64,000 nt of DNA, from positions 372,001 to 436,000 of the forward strand of contig NZ_JAERRJ010000003.1 of NCBI RefSeq assembly GCF_016741815.1, read 5' to 3'. The notes below the pieces were generated by a model. That model worked only from the letters and a program-made list of their open reading frames with translations, searched no databases and was not told where the DNA came from. Numbering within the stretch: position 1 is the first letter of the stretch; every line of letters begins with the position of its first letter. The translations under genes and the position numbers were made by a program. Source of the stretch: Nocardia acididurans. Its GTDB lineage: Bacteria; Actinomycetota; Actinomycetes; Mycobacteriales; Mycobacteriaceae. Shown one piece after another: positions 60,008 through 64,000 of this stretch.

Positions 60008-61368
60008 CCAATCACGAGACACGGCGCCAGATCCTGTACTGGCGTCTACTGGCCGGTGTCTTCACCGGTGATCAGCAGCCGACCCTGGAACAGGCGAGCG
60101 CGGGCATCGTCGACGATCTGGGACTGCCGCTGGCGGTACTGGATCCGGGCATCTCCATCGACAATGTGGTGCAACGGTATCCGGCGATGGAGGCCGAGTT
60201 CGCGAGGCTCGACTTCTCCGAAGCCGGGGCGACCGAAACCGGGGCCGAGGAGCCCGGTGACACCGCGGCCGAGGACGCCCCGGCCGCGCCCGACGAGCTC
60301 GAAGCCGTCGCATCCCAGCCCATCGGCGCGGCCGATGTCCGCACCGCCGCACTGGTTTCCAAACTCCTGCTCAACGTATTCGCCACCGGCTCCGGTCAGG
60401 TCAGCGCCACGCAGCTGGCCGGCTGGCAGTCCGATGCCAACTGGCTGCGCCGCTGCCTGGGCGAAGAACAGGCGGGTGCGGTGCAGGGCGTGCTCACGGG
60501 CCTGGAGGGTGAGCTGGTCTCGCGCATGCGCCTGCGCGAGGTGCTGGCCGACCCGCATCTGGCCGCCCAGCTCACCCCGAGCATGTCGCTCATCGAACAG
60601 CTGTTGCGTGACAAGCACAATCTGTCGGGCGTGGCCCTGGCCAATGCCAAACGCCTCATCCGCCGCTATATCGACGAGGTGGCCGAGGTGCTGCGCACCC
60701 AGGTGCAGCAGACCAGCGTCGGCACCGTCGACCGCTCGGTCCCGCCCAAACGCATTCTGCGCAACCTGGATGTGGACCGCACCATCTGGAAGAACCTGCC
60801 CAACTGGAATCCCAACGACGAGCGCCTCTACGTGGACCGGCTCTACTACCGCCAGACCGCCAAGCGCACCGTCCCCGCCAAGATGATCGTGGTGGTGGAC
60901 CAGTCGGGTTCCATGGTCGACTCCATGGTGAACTGCACCATCCTGGCGTCGATCTTCGCGGGTCTGCCCAAGGTGGATGTGCACCTCATCGCCTACGACA
61001 CCCGCGCCCTGGATCTCACCCCGTGGGTGCACGATCCGTTCGAGGTGCTGCTGCGCACCAATCTGGGCGGCGGCAACGACGGCCCGATCGCCATGGCAAT
61101 GGCGCAGCCCAAGATCACCGATCCCAAGAGCACCGTGCTGGTGTGGATTTCGGACTTCTACGAGTTCGACCGTTCGCAGCCGCTGTTCGAGGCCATGGAG
61201 GCCGTGCACCGCTCCGGGGTGAAGCTCATCCCGGTCGGCTCGGTGAACAGCTCCGGCCATCAGAGCGTCAACCCGTGGTTCCGCGAACGGTTCAAAAACC
61301 TCGGCACCCCGGTGATTTCCGGACGCATCCAGAAGCTCGTACACGAGCTCAAGAACTTCCTCGACTAG
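60004..61368 (+). CDS. VWA-domain protein, MoxR partner (YehP-like)
   Basis: A 454-residue protein. The N-terminal half is helical (QILYWRLLAGVFTGDQQP, SLIEQLLRDKHNLSGVALANAKRLIRRYIDEV) and the C-terminal half is a von Willebrand A domain with an intact MIDAS: DQSGSM (Asp299), the Thr of RTNLGGGNDG and VWISDFYEF. VWA proteins of this kind work with MoxR ATPases to insert metals, remodel complexes or control other effectors. It is coupled to the preceding gene by a 4-base overlap and is followed by the MoxR gene after 13 bases. Confidence 0.9.
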   Translation: MTNHETRRQILYWRLLAGVFTGDQQPTLEQASAGIVDDLGLPLAVLDPGISIDNVVQRYPAMEAEFARLDFSEAGATETGAEEPGDTAAEDAPAAPDELEAVASQPIGAADVRTAALVSKLLLNVFATGSGQVSATQLAGWQSDANWLRRCLGEEQAGAVQGVLTGLEGELVSRMRLREVLADPHLAAQLTPSMSLIEQLLRDKHNLSGVALANAKRLIRRYIDEVAEVLRTQVQQTSVGTVDRSVPPKRILRNLDVDRTIWKNLPNWNPNDERLYVDRLYYRQTAKRTVPAKMIVVVDQSGSMVDSMVNCTILASIFAGLPKVDVHLIAYDTRALDLTPWVHDPFEVLLRTNLGGGNDGPIAMAMAQPKITDPKSTVLVWISDFYEFDRSQPLFEAMEAVHRSGVKLIPVGSVNSSGHQSVNPWFRERFKNLGTPVISGRIQKLVHELKNFLD

Positions 61369-61381
61369 GAGACAGACCCTC

Positions 61382-62500
61382 ATGAACGACGTTTTGCGCG
61401 CCCCCGCCGAGGTCAAGTACGCCGCGGAGCTCGATTGGCTGGAGTCCATCGACGACGGCCCCAAGCCGTTCGCCTGGCGGCTGAGCCCGAAGATGGTGCG
61501 GCTGTTCATTCTCGGCTCCGAACGCGCCGACGGGCTGGACCGCGAGGTGGAGCAGAAGTGGTTCGGCGACCGCAGTTTCGTCGAGCGCAGCATCGTCACT
61601 CTGGCCTCGGACCGCGGTCTGCTGCTCATCGGCGATCCCGGTACCGGCAAGAGCTGGCTGGCCGAACTGCTGTCCGCCGCGATCAGCCGCAATTCGACGC
61701 TGGTGGTGCAGGGCACGGCGGGCACCACCGAGGACCACATCAAGTACTCGTGGAACATCTCCATGGTCATCGCCAAGGGCCAGTCCCGAGAGTCGATGAT
61801 CCCGTCGCCGATCATGACCGCCATGGAGCAGGGCGTCATCGGCCGTTTCGAGGAGCTCACCCGTTCCACCAGCGATGTGCAGGACGCGCTGATCTCCATC
61901 CTGTCCGAGAAGTACGTCTCCATCCCCGAACTCGACGATGACAATGTGGTGTTCGCGCAGCCGGGCTTCTCCATCATCGCCACCGCCAACAGCCGCGACC
62001 GCGGCGTGAACGACCTGTCCTCGGCGCTCAAGCGACGCTTCAACTTCGTGCGAATCCCGGTGGTGTCCAACAAGAAGAGCGAGGCGGAGATCGTGCGCTT
62101 CCGCACCGCGGAACTGCTGCGCCGCCACTCCATCGAACTGGAGCTGCCGCCCACGCTGCTGGACATCCTGCTGGAGAGCTTCGCCGATCTGCGCGCCGCC
62201 GCGGCCGCCGCCACCAGCGACGACGACAAGCTGGAGTCGGCGCTGTCGACCGCCGAGCAGATCGGCGTCCTCGAGGACGCCATCCTGCACAGTCAGTTCT
62301 TCGGCGAGAAGGAACTGCGCGCGGAAACCCTGGCCGGTTCGCTGGTGGGATCCCTGGCCCGGCGCACGCCCGAGGATCTGGCCATTCTCAACAAGTACCT
62401 GCACGGCGTGGTCGAGCCGCGCACCAAGGGTAAGAAGGGGCAGATCCCGTGGGGCGAGTTCCTGGAGGGCGGCCGGGCCGCGATCGCGAGGCTCTCGTGA
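61382..62500 (+). CDS. MoxR-family AAA+ ATPase (YehL-like)
   Basis: A 372-residue AAA+ ATPase. Walker A is GDPGTGKS (84-91), the Walker-B-like segment is GRFEELTRST, sensor 1 is IIATANSRDRG, and the arginine-finger region is SALKRRFNF. The lid includes NKKSEAEIVRFRTAELL. MoxR ATPases act as chaperones that remodel protein targets together with VWA proteins; the adjacent VWA gene is the expected partner. AGGAG lies upstream of the ATG. The stop overlaps the GTG of the DUF5682 gene by 4 bases. Confidence 0.92.
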   Translation: MNDVLRAPAEVKYAAELDWLESIDDGPKPFAWRLSPKMVRLFILGSERADGLDREVEQKWFGDRSFVERSIVTLASDRGLLLIGDPGTGKSWLAELLSAAISRNSTLVVQGTAGTTEDHIKYSWNISMVIAKGQSRESMIPSPIMTAMEQGVIGRFEELTRSTSDVQDALISILSEKYVSIPELDDDNVVFAQPGFSIIATANSRDRGVNDLSSALKRRFNFVRIPVVSNKKSEAEIVRFRTAELLRRHSIELELPPTLLDILLESFADLRAAAAAATSDDDKLESALSTAEQIGVLEDAILHSQFFGEKELRAETLAGSLVGSLARRTPEDLAILNKYLHGVVEPRTKGKKGQIPWGEFLEGGRAAIARLS

Positions 62501-64000
62501 CCGTCTCCGGTACCCCGGCCGCCCCCGGCACAGCGGCACCGAATACCTTTGCCGCACTGCGGGATCAGCTGGCGAACGCGGCGGTCGCGTTCGCCGGCGC
62601 GCCCGGCGCGGCGGGTGACATCCTGGCGGGCATCGTCGACGACGTCGACCGGGCGCTGTCGGAGCGGCTGGAGATCTTCCCGGTCTGCCACCACTCCCCC
62701 GCCTCCGGGCTGGCCATGGTGCGGCGGCTGCGCGACAAACAGCCCAGCGTCATCTATCTCGAACTCTGCGAGGATATGCGCCCGCTGCTGGACGAGCTGC
62801 GCAACTGCCGGTTGCCGGTGGCGCTGCAGGCCTTCGCCACCGACACCGACGGATTCCCCGCCGCATGGGCCCCGCTGTCGGTGGTCGCGCCGATCACCGA
62901 ATCCTCCGCCGAGTACCAGGCCATCGCCTATGCGCTCGACACCCCGGACGTGGAACTGGTCCTGGTGGACCGCTCCACCGATCACGTCTTCCAGTGGTCC
63001 CCGGAATCCGAGCAGCCGCAGCAGCCGCAAGCGCCGTCCGACAGTGAGCCGCCCGAGGACGACGGCCTGCACGGCGCGGCCGTCGGCATCGAGATCGGTG
63101 ATCTGCGACCGCGTTTCGCCGAACTGGAAGAACACCTGCTGCACCACGGCAAGGTCCGGCACTGGTCGGAATGGTGGGACCAGTACGTCGAGCAGCCGCT
63201 GGCGAACGCCGACTACGACACCTACCGCCAGGTCATGGTGATGATCGGCAGCCTGTTCCGGCGACTGCGCCGGGGCAGCACCGTCGAGGACGAGAATCGT
63301 GAGCGCTACATGTGGACCCGTATGCGGGAACATCTGTCCGCCAACGACATCGACCCGGCGCGAGCGCTCTACGTGTGCGGGGCGGCGCACGCCGCGAGCC
63401 CGGTCGAGCAGTTCGGCATCGACTCGGACGCACCGTTCGAGATCTCCCCGCGCTCGGCCACCGCCTGGCACTACGGGCTCATCCCGTCCAGCCACTCCGC
63501 GATCGAGGCGCAGTTCGGGCTGGCGGGCGGCGCGGTGTCGATCGCGGCGGCCACCTGGTCGAAGGGGTTGCGGCGCAGCGCATTGCAGTCGTTCCAGCTG
63601 GAGGGTCAGCAGGGTGCGAAGAAGCGCGCCAGGAAGCCGCTGCTCCCGACGGCCCCGGAAACCGCCGTGGCGGATCAGCTTTCGGGATTCCTCTCGCGGC
63701 CACCGGTCCTGGACCCACTGGACGAGGCCGAACTCCTGGAGTGGTCGGTGGATATCGTCCGCCTGGCCCGGCGCAACGGCTACCTGGCCAGCACCGCCGA
63801 CGCCATCGCCATCTTCGAGACCTCGATCCTGTTGGCGGGCTTGCGCAACCGCGCCCGGCCCACCCCGTACGACTTCCAGGACGCGGCCGTCACCTGTATC
63901 GAGAAGGACCGCGTACCGGGGCGACGCGATGTGCGCCGGCTGTGCGAGATCCTGCTCGGCGGCGACCGCATCGGCCAGGTCGGCTACGCGGCCCTGCCGC
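62497..64000 (+). CDS. DUF5682-family protein, 3' end outside the window
   Basis: The frame runs from GTG 62497, overlapping the MoxR stop (GTGA), to the window edge without a stop: at least 501 residues. The N-terminal region has VCHHSPASGLAMVRRL followed by VIYLELCEDMRPLLDEL, the pattern that opens DUF5682 proteins, where a His-rich motif and an acidic motif suggest a metal or catalytic site. A charged, Gln/Pro-rich linker (EQPQQPQAPSDSEPPEDD) splits the early domain from a helical region. Members are encoded with MoxR, VWA and SWIM genes in many bacteria. Coding is clear; the biochemical role is unknown. Confidence 0.8.
   Translation, partial: MTVSGTPAAPGTAAPNTFAALRDQLANAAVAFAGAPGAAGDILAGIVDDVDRALSERLEIFPVCHHSPASGLAMVRRLRDKQPSVIYLELCEDMRPLLDELRNCRLPVALQAFATDTDGFPAAWAPLSVVAPITESSAEYQAIAYALDTPDVELVLVDRSTDHVFQWSPESEQPQQPQAPSDSEPPEDDGLHGAAVGIEIGDLRPRFAELEEHLLHHGKVRHWSEWWDQYVEQPLANADYDTYRQVMVMIGSLFRRLRRGSTVEDENRERYMWTRMREHLSANDIDPARALYVCGAAHAASPVEQFGIDSDAPFEISPRSATAWHYGLIPSSHSAIEAQFGLAGGAVSIAAATWSKGLRRSALQSFQLEGQQGAKKRARKPLLPTAPETAVADQLSGFLSRPPVLDPLDEAELLEWSVDIVRLARRNGYLASTADAIAIFETSILLAGLRNRARPTPYDFQDAAVTCIEKDRVPGRRDVRRLCEILLGGDRIGQVGYAALP

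Noticed and set aside
60046..62283. 745-codon minus-strand open frame across the VWA and MoxR genes
   Set aside because: Antisense shadow of two motif-complete genes.
1..64000. tRNA, rRNA, insertion-sequence or integrase genes
   Set aside because: None was recognised on reading either strand; a covariance-model scan would be needed to exclude a tRNA with certainty.

Overview
The window is high-GC actinobacterial DNA, almost fully coding, with frequent 4-base ATGA/GTGA overlaps and many GTG/TTG starts. Several genes point to a mycolic-acid-making member of the Mycobacteriales, most likely Nocardia or a close relative: an antigen-85-like mycolyltransferase, a mycocerosate-synthase-like polyketide synthase with MmpL and PapA partners, a HadA-HadB fusion, a PknK-type kinase and a conservon. 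The genus is an inference. No rRNA, tRNA, CRISPR array, insertion sequence or prophage was recognised.

Layout. 1-5.7 kb: end of a HEAT-repeat protein; an archaeal-type AspRS paralogue preceded by a candidate translational T-box; a lipoprotein; a DUF574 methyltransferase; a MetE-like barrel protein. 5.7-17.1 kb: secreted hydrolase, two ABC1/UbiB-type kinases, a DoxX protein carrying 23 ungapped 11-residue LEA-like repeats, a drug exporter with a GDSL hydrolase, histidine ammonia-lyase, an SRPBCC protein, and a TetR gene sharing paired operators with the second ABC1 kinase. 17.1-25 kb: gluconokinase plus a NarL-type two-component system divergent from an HbpS-like haem-binding protein (SenS/SenR/HbpS-like layout), PknK-like kinase, and two small secreted proteins, one with a candidate IdeR box.

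25.1-30.5 kb: a complete conservon (histidine-kinase-like ATPase, roadblock protein, DUF742 protein, Ras-like GTPase) followed by two cytochromes P450, the first lacking the ExxR motif as in CYP157. 30.4-38.9 kb: GT87 mannosyltransferase, PadR regulator with an integral membrane partner, APH-type phosphotransferase, a third ABC1 kinase divergent from a second TetR gene, a strong terminator, a secreted lipase and a YdcF-like protein. 38.9-42.4 kb: HadA-HadB fusion and two PucR-type regulators.

42.5-57 kb: the most striking block, a lipid or glycolipid locus. An MmpL transporter is divergent from a translationally coupled operon of a KS-AT-DH-ER-KR-ACP polyketide synthase, MFS exporter, GT-C glycosyltransferase and PapA-like acyltransferase, followed by a convergent antigen-85-like gene whose signal peptide lies in another frame. 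By analogy with mycobacterial sulfolipid, polyacyltrehalose and PDIM loci, the set could make a reduced polyketide chain, transfer it to an acceptor and export the product.

58.1 kb to the end: a tight operon of a SWIM zinc-finger protein, an unknown 458-residue protein, a VWA protein, a MoxR AAA ATPase and a DUF5682 protein cut by the window edge, resembling E. coli yehLMPQ and related MoxR-VWA systems.
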